From assembly GCA_019915015.1 (NCBI GenBank), contig JAHBBC010000011.1, positions 1,054,001 through 1,118,000 on the forward strand: DNA of 64,000 bases. The letters are read 5' to 3'. Below are positions 25,573 to 41,164 of the stretch, one piece after another. This DNA comes from Auriscalpium vulgare. Its lineage: Eukaryota > Basidiomycota > Agaricomycetes > Russulales > Auriscalpiaceae. Each line of letters opens with the position of its first letter. Positions within the stretch are counted from its first letter, which is position 1. The notes beneath the pieces are model-generated. The model did not search any database and had not been told where the DNA came from. It saw only the letters and a list, made by a program, of their open reading frames with translations. Both the position numbers and the translations under genes were made by a program.

Positions 25573-26039
25573 GCGGTAAAGCGTCGCCGCGATCGCCACG
25601 AATGCACGGGTCGTTGGCTTAGATTCGTGCTTGATGTGCCGTGGATTCAAGAATGATGGTACGGCCTCTAATAAGTATATCACTATCTCATATCATATCG
25701 AGGCCACACTTGCACTGTTTCAGCGCGTCCAATGCTCACATAGAGCACGGTCTATGGCCTTGATACTTGTAAGTACTGGACGCTCGCCTTTGCGCGAGAG
25801 CTCGTTGCTCGAGACCCCGACCACCGCTCGAGTGGGGTTGCCTACGTCAGGCCGCGCAGTCTCCACCCGTGGCAGTGGCACCGTCCGCGTCCAATTCATG
25901 TCTTCCGCCATGACGTCGTATGCCCACTCCACCTTTGCGCCTTGCGGTCTATATAACGCAGCGGGTCTGCGTCCTTGCATACTCATCGCTTGCACTCACC
26001 GCTCACATACAACCTCGCCCACAACACTACCAATCAACC
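25573..26039. other. Promoter-containing spacer
   Basis: No gene is seen. The region ends in the TATA-containing leader of the next gene. Confidence 0.5.
25950..25956 (+). promoter_or_regulatory. TATA box
   Basis: TATATAA about 90 bp upstream of the ATG at 26040, a typical position for a regulated fungal core promoter. Most other genes in the window lack an obvious TATA. Confidence 0.6.
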
Positions 26040-26629
26040 ATGTCTTTGAACGACAGAGAGCTCGGTGTCGGCAAGGGCGTCGATGTCCACTCCGGCGTGG
26101 CCAACCCGACCACCTCAAGCACACACGCCGACCCGCTCGCATCGAACTTTGTGCGTTTTTCGTTCTCATGGCCAGTCACGGTCATCATGTTAATCTCAAC
26201 ACAGGTATCCGACCCCACCACTGATCAAGTCGGTGCCGGCGCAAGCGCGAATTTCACAGGCCATGAACAAGCGGCGCGTACGCTCAAGCAGACCGCGGGC
26301 GTCGTGGAAGGCCGTCCTGGAATCATTGAGTCGACCAACATCGACCCGCTCAACGAAAATTCGAACAAGGGTGCGTGCACCTGCTATGCGTTTCACTGGG
26401 CAGTCCCTGATTGGCCTGTGCCTTCGCAGATGATGGATGGGCGAATGCAACACGTACTCCGGGCTCGGATCAGAGGTCGTCGGCTGGCGGTGTGCTATCT
26501 GGTGCCGCCAACGCCGCGTACGGCGCTGCGGGCGTTGCCTCGGGGGCCGCGAAGTACGCGTACGGGCACGCGACGGGCGACGAGGCGACGAAGCAAGCGG
26601 GTAGCGAGGCCGTGTGGGGAAAGCAGTAA
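26040..26629 (+). CDS. Small conserved-looking protein of unknown function
   Basis: Three exons (26040-26150, 26205-26370, 26430-26629) join in phase to 158 aa. The protein is hydrophilic and Gly/Ala/Ser/Thr-rich. Its C-terminal third has a repeating helix-like pattern ('AANAAYGAAGVASGAAKYAYG') ending 'ATGDEATKQAGSEAVWGKQ'. The pattern loosely recalls CsbD-like or LEA-like stress proteins, but I cannot assign a family. A TATA box upstream suggests inducible or high expression. Confidence 0.7.
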
Positions 26630-28505
26630 ATGTCTAGTTATTCATCTAGCCTGGGCGCCGAGGCAGATGGACGTCGTGTCTAGTGCCGTCTCTGCTGCCC
26701 GTGCAACCATAGTCTCTGATTCCGGAGTTGTTTCTCAACAAGTGTACAGTACTGTATGATCGATCGTCTATTTATCACTCCACAATCTGAGCTCGCGGCG
26801 AAGTGTGCAAGGCCGAGAATCTGATCAGACGTGATCGCATCGTTTGCGCTGTGGAAGCAAAGTGGAAGCGAAGAGTTCTAGCTCGAGGACTAGGCATAGA
26901 TGGAGACGGTGTCTCAGACAGTTGGCATCATATGCATGCACGCCTCCTCGGCGAGTCTCGACCGCTTGCTCTGGAGTCTGAACGCCTTTTGTCTTCCGAG
27001 TCGGGCGAACGGTTCCGTACGAATGCACAGCATCGAGGCGGAGGTGAACTTCTAAACGGTACCTATCTACGTTCCGATCAAGGCTGCGCTCGAGGCCGTG
27101 GGGAGCCGAGACGTCGATGCCTTTCCATCGCGGGGTCATTGGTCAGCGATGCGAATGCGGAATAGATGTCGCAGCTGCCGCAGAAGAAAGATCTGTCAAA
27201 CAACATTGTGAACGTTTGAATGAGCGTCGGGATGGAAACAAACAATATCTGAGGACGACTCAGACGACCCGACGACTTCGAAGGATGCCACCTCAGGCCG
27301 GTAAAGATCTACGGTCATGGTGGCGTCGTCGCCACAACTTTCATTATTTCCGTCGTCAGCGTCCACCTCGACCTTCTTGCACTGCCTCAGAGCGGCTGAA
27401 CTTTTCGTGCGTGTCCTCTGCTGGGCATCGACAGCGTGTTGATCTCTGCGGGATCCACAGGGACAGGGCTCTAGCTGGGATCCTCGCTCCAGAATCGCTC
27501 GAGAACATCCGAACATCTCTGATCACCGACTTGGTGCCGACGCAGCTCAGTCCACGGGCCCGCAAAAGCGACGACGGCAGAGATGGGGAATCCTGCGCTG
27601 GCTCCTGCTGGCTCCCGCGACGGAGCGGAAGAGCGGTCGCGTGCCAGTTCGAACGTCACTTAACGAACGGCGGGATCCCACCTGGGCCCGCCATGCCCTC
27701 CGTCGACCAGGAGATAACGGGTTGACTCCTGCATCTGCATCCAGGGTTCATATATGAGCGAGGTACGGATGGTCAATGTTTTACCCACATTTTACCCACG
27801 AAGGCGCGGGTCGGGCCCTGCACAGCCAATGCGTCGGGCTCGGAACCCTCTGCGACGTGCGTATCCTCCCGACCATCTGAGCGTCGCCCCTCGAACGAAG
27901 ATTGCTCACTAGACGGTTTCCTCACAGCTTCTGTCATTGTTAATGTCATGTCGCAGCCTCCGCGGGCCTCCGTCGGTGGAAGGAAATGTTTGTTGTTGGT
28001 CTTCTAGTGACGCAGCCATGCAGGGAGCTTGCTTGGTGCGAAATTATTACTCGTCAGGGTGTGGAGCGGGCTGCGGCGGTTAATGGTTTGTAAACAGTCG
28101 TTCCTGCACGTTCAAGGCCCTGCGGCAGCGACCCTGCGCACCCACCCCGAATTCGCGCAACCCCCACCGCCTACAGGCTACTGGTGTACTACCTCCAGAC
28201 CATCGCACAGGTGGGTTCAATCCTCTCAACCATAAGCGTCCCACATAAACTCACGGGAACAAGACTATTTCTTTGGCAATTAGTCGTGGGACTGGTGACT
28301 AAAAATCCGAGGAATGCGATCGTCGCGGCCCGGGCAGTCAGATCGAATCTGATCAACCCCTGCCATGGCTCCCTGAAGCAGAGCAGATCCCGTCCCGATC
28401 ACCTGTGGGCGTGCGCTTCTTATAGCTAGCTGCCTGCCTCTTCTGCGCCCTTGCCATTCCCAACATCCCTCGACCCTCGCATTATAATCCCCGCGCACTA
28501 CCAAA
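26630..28505. other. Gene-poor region
   Basis: About 1.9 kb with scattered ORFs on both strands. The longest, 27117-27725, shows no domain, no splice logic and biased composition, so it is not called. The last few hundred bases should hold the promoter of the gene at 28506. Confidence 0.5.
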
Positions 28506-29399
28506 ATGTCTTCCGTCAAGTCGCAGCGCCTCCCCCAGCCCCCGTCGCGCGAGTCTTCGGAGACCAGAGTCCAACGCCGTCCACCGCACGTTGTCATCGA
28601 ACGCCCCGAGTCCTACGCTTCCTTCACCTCGACATCCTCATCCTCGTCGTCATCGTCCTCTTCACTGCCATCTTATCGCTCATCCGTCCTCGACATTTCC
28701 TCGGAGGCGGCGTCCAACCGGCGCCGACCGCTCCCCCAGCCTCCCGTTCCGAACTCCCCAACACCCTCATACACGTCGACTGCCGGGAGCACCTCGTCGG
28801 GCTCCCGCTCTTCTCATGAGACCGTCCCCCGCTCGTCGTCCATCTCATCGTCCATGGTCCCAGAGCGTCGTGACTCGCGGCATGCCCTCACCCGCATGAA
28901 CAGCGCCACTTCTATGTACAGCGCGTCCCTCCGCCCTCTCCCCAAAACCCCGTCCTCTGCCCCGGCGCGCCTAGAAGTGCCAAAGAGCACTGGCCACTCG
29001 CGCAGCATGTCCTCCCCTCCCGTCAGCCCTATCAGCCCCGCCGACTCGTTCGTGTCCTTCATTCTCCCGCAGAAGCCGGCGGACGTGAAGGACGTCCGCC
29101 GCAAAAATCTGTCCAAGCTGCGCCGCCACCTCGGCCAGTCCGTCCCGGCAGACCTCGTCCTTCCCCCGCCGGAGCTGAGCGACGAATCGGACAGCGATGT
29201 GGACACGATCGGCGGCGGCGGGCTGTCGTTTGCCACGCTCTCCGAGTTGTCCGAAGCGATCTCCCCCCATTTGCCGAACCCCCCTGACAGGGAGTCGATC
29301 AAGCGTGCGAGTCGGCGCTGGCTTCGGGAGAAGAAGGGGATGCGCTGGGAGGAGGAGAATTACGACGCTATCCTTCAGTCCCTGCGGGCTCTCAAGTGA
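28506..29399 (+). CDS. Disordered Ser/Pro-rich protein with conserved-looking C-terminus
   Basis: One exon encodes 297 aa. Residues 1-170 are Ser/Pro/Arg-rich with a ten-residue serine run and several 'PLPQPP' type proline motifs that could bind SH3 domains. The C-terminal 120 residues are more ordered: 'DVKDVRRKNLSKLRRHLGQSVPADLVLP', then an acidic 'DESDSDVDTIGG', and 'SRRWLREKKGMRWEEENYDAILQSLRAL' at the end. I do not recognise a named family. Strong third-position GC bias and a clean ATG context support coding. Confidence 0.75.
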   Translation: MSSVKSQRLPQPPSRESSETRVQRRPPHVVIERPESYASFTSTSSSSSSSSSSLPSYRSSVLDISSEAASNRRRPLPQPPVPNSPTPSYTSTAGSTSSGSRSSHETVPRSSSISSSMVPERRDSRHALTRMNSATSMYSASLRPLPKTPSSAPARLEVPKSTGHSRSMSSPPVSPISPADSFVSFILPQKPADVKDVRRKNLSKLRRHLGQSVPADLVLPPPELSDESDSDVDTIGGGGLSFATLSELSEAISPHLPNPPDRESIKRASRRWLREKKGMRWEEENYDAILQSLRALK

Positions 29400-31020
29400 T
29401 CTCTATCCTTTTATTCCCCTTCCATTGTCCTTCCCTTACCCCCTTACCCCTCACCCCTCACCCGCAATGCACCCTCATACGATGTCACACACCCACAGAC
29501 TATTATTTCACCACTGTCTTCGCTGGCGGACACCGACCTCGATGTGGTGGCAGCTGTACATCCATCCATCGCCGTCTATTTACTATTTCTTTTCGCACTG
29601 TAGCACGATAACTCTCTCGACGTTCTGTACACATTCTCTATCATTATAGTATCCTGATTTACCATTATTGCCACGAGCGCGCTCTTCCGTGAGCAACTCC
29701 AACCCCCTGCAGGATCGCGCAGCCGGATGCGCAAATGCTCGACTGTCATCTAAGCGAGCTCTCGCTTGTTGTATTAACGAATGATCGCATTTTTTTTTCT
29801 TTCTCCGCGCCCGATGGGCATCTCGTCGGATAGCAACAGTTCGCCCTGAGGCGGACGAAAGAACATAACTTCAAATTAGGGTGATGTGCGGCTTGTACGA
29901 AGTTTGCACAATCTCCCCGTGATTAGGCAACCGCATCGCCACGCGCAGCCTCAGGCAGCAACCCGCCGGCAGTGCTGGCTGTGCGCTGCAGATGATTCCG
30001 AAGGATACAGACTCATACACGCCTGAGGATTCGTATTAGAACTACTGCTCAAGCCCTGCACGTCGATGCAAGAAATATACGGTACCCTGCAAGGGTCCGG
30101 TTAGTCTCCGTAGCTGACTTTGACAGATGATAGTCGAGAAAGGGTGACGTGTACTGCCAGTTTGATCCCCATTCAGAGGGTCGATTCCCCACCGATCATC
30201 GATTCTCGGCGAATCCTACTCTCAGAGAGAGCTGTCGATTATATCAGCGGTCGGCCATGCGCGCGCGAATGCATATGCTTGAGATGAGCGGTAGGATAGA
30301 CTCGGATCCTAAACGGCACAAAGTAAATGACGACGCACGACTGGCTGGCCCGGGGGCATCCTAGACAGGTAGTCGACGTCTAATGCGAACCTCGAGCTCA
30401 TGCGCTGCTATGCACCGCTCGCTTGAAGACGGATTTTCCGTCAGATGTCTGTCATCCAAGTCGCTGCAGCTATACCCCAAGGTGTTGAATGGGGCTGTTC
30501 CAGATTTCTCGATCGCGAGCATCGGATGCTGCACCCAGAGCGCCGTCCGAGTCGATGAGTCGAGGCTTGGCGGTTTATTGCCACTTGGCGGATACCGGAA
30601 AAATCATACTGTAGCTGTGTCTTCTGCTGCGGAGACGGTTTATGCGCACCTAGCTAGGTCCGTGATTCAAGTGTCTGGGCGGACGGATGAAGTTTGTTGT
30701 AGGATGGTCCGATCCGAGTGTCGCAACACAAAAAAAGGTTCAGAACAACTGTGGGACCCGGCCGGTGTCTCAGTAATGTAATGTGTACAACGCCATAGTT
30801 ATCAGCATAAAAAACGTCGGAAGTCGTCGCAGTCGAGCTAGGTCGGCGCATCGCAACCGCCTGTGTCTGGAACATGCAGACCGAGGCTTGCCACAGCCTG
30901 CGGCTGAGCGCGGCACTTCGGCAACATCACTACTGAGTTTGAAAATCGCAAACTCCCTCGTCACTGTGTCGTCGACGACGACGACGACGACGACAAAACA
31001 CATTGCCACTGCTCGCCATC
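29400..31020. other. Intergenic region with GAC microsatellite
   Basis: About 1.6 kb with no credible gene. A (GAC)n microsatellite lies just upstream of the SPF45 start near 30975-30995, within the probable 5' leader or promoter. Confidence 0.5.
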
Positions 31021-33313
31021 ATGTCCGGGAGAGCAGGCGGTCTCTACGGAGGCATTCAATTCTCCGCTACTACACCCTTCTCTTCTACTATCTCCTCGGA
31101 TTCCTCTCTTGCTCCACCTTCAGCGACACCGAAGGCCACCCCTGCGCTCGCCCCGGAACCTGCTGCACCCGCTCAGGATGCCATCGCCACTCCGGAGGGC
31201 CCGGCGTCAGCAGCAGCGCCAGGTCCTTCGAAGGCCACAGCCGGTATCTAGTTCTACTGCTGCACAACTTGCCCATTAGACTCGATTATTGAAACTCGTA
31301 TTCCCGGTCAATCCGAAGGATGGTCCGCCGCCCTTGCGTTCGCCCCGGTGAAGAAGAAGGCCAAGCCGGGCATGACGAAGCCTGTCGCCTCTGCGTTGGC
31401 TGCCTTTTCTCAGGTGGGCACCGTGAGCGCGCCCCCGACCTTCTCCGCCACCGCAGTCGTCGTGGCGCCTCCAACTCTCATCGAGCCGAAGGCGGCCGCC
31501 ACCGAGGTGCATCAAAGCCAGAAGTCGGGATGGGGCAAGAAAGTCAAGCCGCCGTCGATGGTCCTGGATGAGGACGTCAATGGCTTCAAGACGACTGGGA
31601 AAAGGAAAGGTGGCGGAGGCAAGAAAAACAAGCGAGTGCGTACCTTCCTTCCCGCCTTTCGATATCTTTCGATCCATCGTATCCTCTGCAGAAGCATGCT
31701 CAACAACTCGCTGTCTGGGACCCTACCGAGCAATACGATCCGCAGCGCCCCAATGACTACAACGAGTACAAGCTCTGGAAGCACAGAGATCGCGAAGAGA
31801 GGCTGGAGCGGCAAGCCGAAGAGCGCCGCCTGGAGGACCGGAAACGATTCAGGCGCAGCCACAGCCACAGTGACCAGACAGGCAGCGGCTCTGAGGATGA
31901 GCGGCCGAGGAAGTCTGGTCAGTAACCGTGCAGTCATATGAGTTTTCCTTGACTGATGTTCGCGTCCACAGGTCGATACGAAGAGCGTGCAGATCGTTGG
32001 GCGGACGACGACACTCCGCGTGGACTTGGCAGCAAAGCTCACGGGCAGCCGGCGCCTGTTGCCATGTCCGGCGAAGAAGCGTATCAGCGGCGACTCGCCC
32101 TCTCTGAAGGTTTCAAACCCGCAGTGGACGAGCCTTCTGCCGATCTTGCCTTGAAGCCATCAGAGGACATGGACCTCGACAAGGTTCCGGATACAAGCGC
32201 TACGCCTGTCCCTCCGGTTCGCAAAGAGGAGTCCGGAGACGATGCATACGCACGACGGCTCGCGATGTCTCAAGCTCCCAAGGCACCGTCTCTCATCTCT
32301 CCACCTCCGCCCCCACCTGTGGAGACTGACGATGAAGCTTATCAGCGGCGATTGGCGCTGTCCGAGCCGCTGCCCGTCCCCACGGCATCGCCTCCTACGA
32401 CTTCAGGGTACAACCCGTTTGCTCCTCCCACTCCACCAGCACCTCCCCCAGACGCGTTCCCGGGCGCAGGGGCTGCCATGTCCTTTGAAGAGCGGGTAAA
32501 AAATAGCCGAAATGCTGCGGCTGCTATCGCTGCCAAGTTGAAGGCCTTGGCTCCTGCCGGTGGAGAGGCAGGGTCGTCCCCGCCTGCGCCACTCGCATCA
32601 GCTCCTGCTCCTGAGCAAGGAGACCCGTCTTCCAAGAAGTATGTTACTCTATTGGTATTTACCGCTCCATTGTGCTAACGTGCGCTTTCCATCAAGGCCT
32701 GATCCTCACGGTTTCGCAGCCCGCTTGATGGCGAAGTGGGGCCACAAGGAAGGGCAAGGCCTCGGCGCAGACGGGTCGGGGATCGTCCACGCTCTTACTG
32801 TGGAACAGGTCGCGAGCGGGAAGGCAGGTAAAACTGAGGGAAAGGGCAAGGGTAAGGGCAAAGGCCCGGTTGTTGGATCGGGCAAGGGCAAAATCGTGAA
32901 TGCGAACGAGGACGCTAAGGCGAGGGAAGACCGAGAGCGTTTCGGCGAACCGGCTCGCGTCATCGTTCTGACGAACATGGTGGGCCCAGAAGACTTGGAC
33001 GACGAGGATCTCAGAGAAGAAATAGGTGCGTCGTGTATCGCATATCAGCATTTGTCAAGCTTACCATGTGCTTCTAGGCGACGAGTGTTCGAAGAACGGC
33101 ACGGTCGAGCGGGTTATTGTGCACGCGGTCAGCCCAACGCCGGCTAATCCGGACGACGCGGTGCGAATCTTCGTGCTGTTTGCGGGTCCTGCTGGCGCCT
33201 GGAAAACCGTGCGCGAGCTAGACGGCCGCTACTTTGGAGGCCGCCTGGTGAGGGCGAGGTATTTCTCGGAGGCATTGTATGCCCGTTTCGCATTTGACCA
33301 ACCGCTGGTTTGA
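31021..33313 (+). CDS. SPF45: Splicing factor SPF45/RBM17 homolog (G-patch + UHM/RRM)
   Basis: Six exons (31021-31243, 31319-31635, 31692-31917, 31972-32638, 32697-33025, 33078-33313) give 665 aa. Features in order: a disordered N-terminus; '[19 protein letters not shown]', a motif typical of SPF45; three spaced copies of a 12-residue repeat of the form [11 protein letters not shown] (about 295-410); proline-rich linkers; a G-patch (about 478-515, '[19 protein letters not shown]'); a Lys-Gly run; and a C-terminal RRM of the UHM type with '[13 protein letters not shown]'. SPF45 takes part in 3' splice-site selection in the nucleus, binding ULM peptides through its UHM. All junctions keep phase. 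Confidence 0.92.
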
Positions 33314-34015
33314 ATTAAGTGGTGGGTATAATTGTTAGCTCAGACTTGGTTACGGCTGCATTTTGCTTGCTTTCCTATTGGTTTTTTGCCCTTGCTTTTG
33401 TGGTGTGTTTTCACACAGTATTATTGTCCGATGTTGTCGTCAGATTGCCAAACAATATTGTCCGTGTTGGTTGGTTGTCTTCGAATATTTGATCACCGTG
33501 TTTCGCACTTGTCTCTACTTTCGTTGAAAAGTGTGGAACAACAGGTTTCACACCTGTCAGGCTGTGCCTTCGAAGAACATCATTCCGGCATATGGAGGTG
33601 AGCCATCACCGTGATGCTACCACTAGGTCCCGTTCTTGTCGGTTTTGTTCTAGGAGAGCTGCACCTACCGAACGCAAAGAGACGTCAATTGTAATAACAG
33701 AACAACTATCCTATGTGCCAAAGTCAGCCACGGACGACAGGCAGTCGACGCTGCAACAAAGCTCGAGAGCAGCTGCTACTATATTGTAAGGCCATTCGAC
33801 GCGCGCCGTTATAAACGAACTCCGTGCTCTGGCATTCAACCGGCTCTTCAAACAAAATACACTTTGTCTACCGAGACCAGGTAGCTCTAGCCGTCGCCCT
33901 TCTGAAACCCACTGACGATTCGTTCCAGAAATACTTCGGCACAAGAAGAGGCCATCCCTGGTATCACACAATTCCGTGTAAGTCAGACGTCTGCAAGCGA
34001 ATCCGGAGACTCTAG
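33314..34015. other. Intergenic region
   Basis: About 700 bp with no gene, tRNA or repeat recognised. The first part is the probable SPF45 3' region. Confidence 0.5.
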
Positions 34016-35185
34016 TTGACAGCCATTGCGATCATTAGTAGGCGCTTGCCGTTGCCGACTCCTCCCCTGGTGCTCTATCGCGGAATTGTAACGTTCGTCT
34101 GGAGGGACGCCACTTACTGGGGGTCTCCTGAGCGCAGAATAATCCGTGATACACTCAAGGCATGCGTACTTGTCAACAGAGGTTGGTCCGACTTCTCTCG
34201 AAGGCTGCTCTTCCGTTGCCCGCCGGCGATTCAATACAAGCACGGCCTCCGGCCTAACGATGCGAACAATTTCCTCACCCTTAGCCTCTTCGTGCGCTCC
34301 CTCAGAGCAACTCGCATCTAGGCACCTACGTGCGCTGTCTTACAATCGACATCCAGATGCGATTCGACTCAGGCTCGAAGGGGCGCACCTCCCGCGGGAC
34401 AACGCCGAAATGTGCGCAACGATCCTGCAGATGCAGTGCCCACAGGTGGAACAGCTCATGTTCACCGGCCTATGCCGGTGGCGTTCCAATGGTTGGGGTT
34501 CTCCGCGCATGACAAATCTCAAATCCCTTGGCCTCAACGTCGCCATAGTAAGTACTGGGCTATGCGCCTGGTGCTTTTTCGGTGGAAGGCGCCCGTGCGC
34601 TGCTCTCTGTCTGGCCGCATGCCCTCTACGTGATCCTTGGCAGGGGGTTCTCAAACAACGTCGGCCTGCTGCCTTGGGAGCAGATGCGGCTCTCGGCCAT
34701 CTCACTCTCAGATTCTGAGGGGGGCCTTGCCCAGCTACTGCGCTAGAAGTCGAAACCAGTTCACGGAGTACATGGCACTCTGGCGACAGGATGAGCGTGT
34801 TCGCTGCCAAGATCACGTCTCTGAGTGTCAGGACCATCCATCCTCGATCAACTTAAAAGCCTCGAAGAGCTCACGGAGGTTCATGGCGAATTCTCCCCAC
34901 CCCAGACCGGTGCAGCATCTTGGATATCGCCCCAAGGTCTATGACGATGCCGACTTCGCCGATAATTGGGCACTTGCTGATGCCCACATCCCGACGGCAA
35001 TTGCGGTGTTGCCCAACTTGCGACTCGTCACGGTCGCGGAGTACAAGGACGACTGCCCAATTGAAGATGCGTGTCAATTGCATGGAGTGGAGTTTAGTCA
35101 CATCAGAACTTCAAGTTTCGGTGACCCGTGTGCATTTCCGATGAGTAGTAGCTCCCAGTCCCTGAGTTCTAGCGTCAGTCATTGA
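34016..35185 (+). pseudogene. F-box/LRR-like remnant
   Basis: An F-box-like core ('TLKACVLVNRGWSDFSRRLLF') is followed in a different frame by family-like text ('LRALSYNRHPDAIRLRLEGA', 'MCATILQMQCPQVEQLMF', 'MTNLKSLGLNV'). A third frame (34637-35185) ends 'WALADAHIPTAIAVLPNLRLVTVAEY'. No set of introns I tried joins these into one clean protein, so it is probably a decayed member of the F-box families. An unrecognised intron arrangement is possible. Confidence 0.45.
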
Positions 35186-35480
35186 CACTTTGTAACAGAG
35201 GACGAAGAGCTTTTGATTTGCTGCCACAATGCTCTGCAGACTTTGTTCGTGGTGGAATACTATGACCTGCGTGTAGTATATAAGACAGAGAGTACTCGAA
35301 TACAGTAGTTCATGTAATAATATTGGAGACTCGTTGATTGGAGACAGCGGAAGTGTCGGAGCTTATCAGATAAGATGGGCAATTTCGTGATCTGCTTGCG
35401 TGCTCTGTCGAAACTCGGCAGCCTTCGCTCACTGCACAGGCTTGGATGGACCTTTTCCTGTCTTTCTCTGTCTCATCGTT

Positions 35481-38128
35481 ATGCAAGCCCTCCGAGCCGC
35501 GTCTCGCACGTCGCGCTCGCTAGGTGCATTCACTCTTTACTGTCGACCGCCATGTCATAGCTTTCAATCACGCTTGATACCGTCAACGCTAAGAGCACGC
35601 GTCTTCGGGCACCTTGCACAGAACCCCCCTCCATCGCCATTGCCTCCATCAAAGTCATCCCCGACGAAGACATCCTCAACACCTGATAGCGCCCGTCATA
35701 CGCCTGCGAAGACAGCACAGAATCTGGTCGCAGACAACACTAACATATCGAACACGGAGCAACGGAGGCGCGACTGGAACATCATCCGTCGTCTGGCCAC
35801 CAATATCTGGCCGAAGAACGACTGGGGCACTCGTGGACGAGTGATTCTTGGCGTCGGGCTGCTTGTTTCCGGCAAGGTGTGTGATTTTCCTGTATGAGTA
35901 GAGCGCATTGAACTGATTGAGCATGCCCGCGTAGCTGCTGAACGTGCAAGTGCCGTTTTTCTTCAAGGATATCATCGATACATTGAGTCTACCAGTCACT
36001 TCTGGCTCCACGGTATGGATAGTGTGCGGGTCTGTCATACTGGCATGTACGTATCCTCCGTCCCCAGCGGGTGTACCAATGAAGCCTTGAAGCTAACTAT
36101 ACTTCTCCAATAGATGGGACGGCTCGCATAGGTGCCACTTTATTCGCCGAACTACTCAACGCGGTCTTCGCGAACGTCGGTCAGCGCGCCATACGGACAG
36201 TGGCGCGTCAGACGTTCGAGCATCTACTCCACCTCGACCTCGCGTTCCACCTATCGCGGCAGACAGGCGGCCTCACACGTGCCATCGACCGCGGAACGAA
36301 GTACGCTACCTTGCGCCCTCGTGCGTTCCGTGTTCAAGAGCTGAGGCACCTCCAGAGGTATCACGTTCATCCTGCAAGCAATCCTGTTCCGCGTCATTCC
36401 AACAGCGTTGGAGATTTCCCTTGTCTGCGGTATTCTGGTACGTCCTGTTTTGTAGCTAATCCTAAGAATTGGTAGATAACGCTCGTATATGCTAGACATA
36501 TAAGTTTGGATGGGACTACGCGGCGATTACTCTCGTGACGATGGCGGCATACACATGGTTTACCGTGCGCACCACAGCCTGGCGGTGAGTGGAGGCTGCC
36601 ATCTCACTCTGCAGTGCGCTTGAACTTTGTGTAGTACGCGCTTCCGCCGCGAGGCGAATGTCGCTGACAACAAGGCCGCGACGGTCGCCGTAGACTCCCT
36701 GATCAACTATGAGGCAGTAAAGGTATGTGTTTGTTCGCCTTCGGGAAGTACCGAAAACTGAAGTTCTCGCATAGCACTTCAACAACGAAAGCTATGAAAT
36801 CAAGCAGTACGACAAACACCTCAGCGCGTACGAACAGGCGTCCGTTAAAATCGCCACGTCTCTCGCGTATCTCAACTCGGGCCAGAACGTCATCTTCTCG
36901 AGCGCCCTCACCGGTATCATGTTTCTCGCTGCACAGGGCGTCGTCAACGGTGCGTGCCCTTGCCCTTGCATCTTGCTTCGACTTGAATTTGGCATGTGTT
37001 TAGGCACGATGACTGTGGGCGAGCTCGTGATGGTGAACCAGCTCGTGTTCCAATTGTCGCTGCCTCTCAATTTCCTGGGAACCATTTACCGCGAAATCAG
37101 GCAGAGTCTGCTCGACATGGAGGTGCTCTTCAACCTACAGGCGCAGCACACACCGCGAAAGGCACGTCTCTACTCATCCACTCCACCCGGTCCGCTCTTG
37201 ACAAGCAGAAACCACTGTAGGACCCGCCCGACGCGAGGCCGCTCGCTCTTCAGGGAGGCTCCATCACCTTCGAGAACGTCGATTTCGCATACACGCCCGC
37301 GCGGCCGATCTTCCGCGGACTTTCCTTCACCATCCCCGCGGGCAAGAAAGTCGCGCTCGTCGGGCCCTCGGGATGCGGCAAGTCAACCGTCTTCCGCCTG
37401 CTCTACCGCTTCTACACGCCAGGCGCGGGGCGCATCCTCGTTGACGGGCAGGACGTCGCGCACGTGCAGCTCGAGTCGCTGCGCCGCGCGATCGGCGTCG
37501 TCCCGCAGGACACGCCGCTCTTCCATGCGGACATACTGCACAACGTGCGGTACGGGCGCCTCGACGCGAGCGATGAGGAGGTCGTGGAGGCCGCGAAGCG
37601 CGCGCATGTGCACGAGACGGTCGCGAAGCTCGCGGACGGGTACGCGACGACGGTGGGCGAGCGCGGCCTGATGATCTCGGGCGGCGAAAAGCAGCGCCTT
37701 GCGGTCGCGCGCGTACTGCTCAAGGACCCGCCTATCCTGTTCTTCGACGAGGCGGTGAGTGGCGCTCGTCGCGTTGTTGGCGGTTCTGTCGCTAATTGTA
37801 TGCAAAGACGTCCGCATTGGACGCACATACGGAGACGGAGCTCATGAAGAACATCAACTCGACGTTGCTCGATAAGGCGCGGACCAGCGTTTTCGTCGCG
37901 CACCGCTTGCGCACCGTCGTTGAGGCCGGTGGGTCCTGCTGCTTTCTCATTGTTCGTAGTGCAGTGTCTAACACATTTGCAGATTTGATCATCGTGCTCA
38001 AGGAGGGACAAGTCGTTGAGCAGGGCACGCACGAGGAGTTGCTCAAGGCAGGTGGGCTGTATTACACGATGTGGCAGCAGCAAGCCTCGGACGTTCTCTT
38101 GGATGAATCGCCAGAACCCGTGGAGTAA
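35481..38128 (+). CDS. ATM1: Mitochondrial ABC transporter ATM1 (ABCB7 family)
   Basis: Eleven exons (35481-35876, 35935-36046, 36114-36300, 36356-36437, 36496-36584, 36635-36722, 36775-36949, 37004-37161, 37221-37754, 37808-37928, 37983-38128) give 695 aa. An Arg-rich presequence is followed by a six-helix membrane domain with the Atm1-type '[16 protein letters not shown]', '[13 protein letters not shown]' and '[14 protein letters not shown]'. The nucleotide-binding domain has Walker A 'GPSGCGKST', signature 'ISGGEKQ', Walker B 'ILFFDEA' and H-loop 'FVAHRL'. It exports a sulfur/iron-sulfur intermediate from the matrix for cytosolic Fe-S assembly. The junction after exon 8 requires a GC donor (37162-37220), since no GT donor keeps frame. 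Convergent with SDH1, 166 bp apart. Confidence 0.95.
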
Positions 38129-38294
38129 TTATTGTAACAATTTAATCCTTAGATGGTCAAGCCATGCGCGCATTGAAAGGGTCGCTATAGCCTGTGTAGC
38201 TAGCCAACGGCATAGTAATTGCAGTTGATCGACAAGCCAAGCTAAAAGCCACTACATGAATCGAGGATTTCACTTCGCTCACGTCCAGCCCCGC

Positions 38295-41164
<2,870 letters not shown>

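Noticed and set aside
27117..27725. 202-aa plus-strand ORF
   Set aside because: Arg/Ser-rich with no domain, no splice partners and no TATA; looks like a chance ORF in GC-rich DNA.
36919..37671. 250-aa Arg/Ser-rich plus-strand ORF
   Set aside because: An out-of-frame reading of ATM1 exons 8-9.
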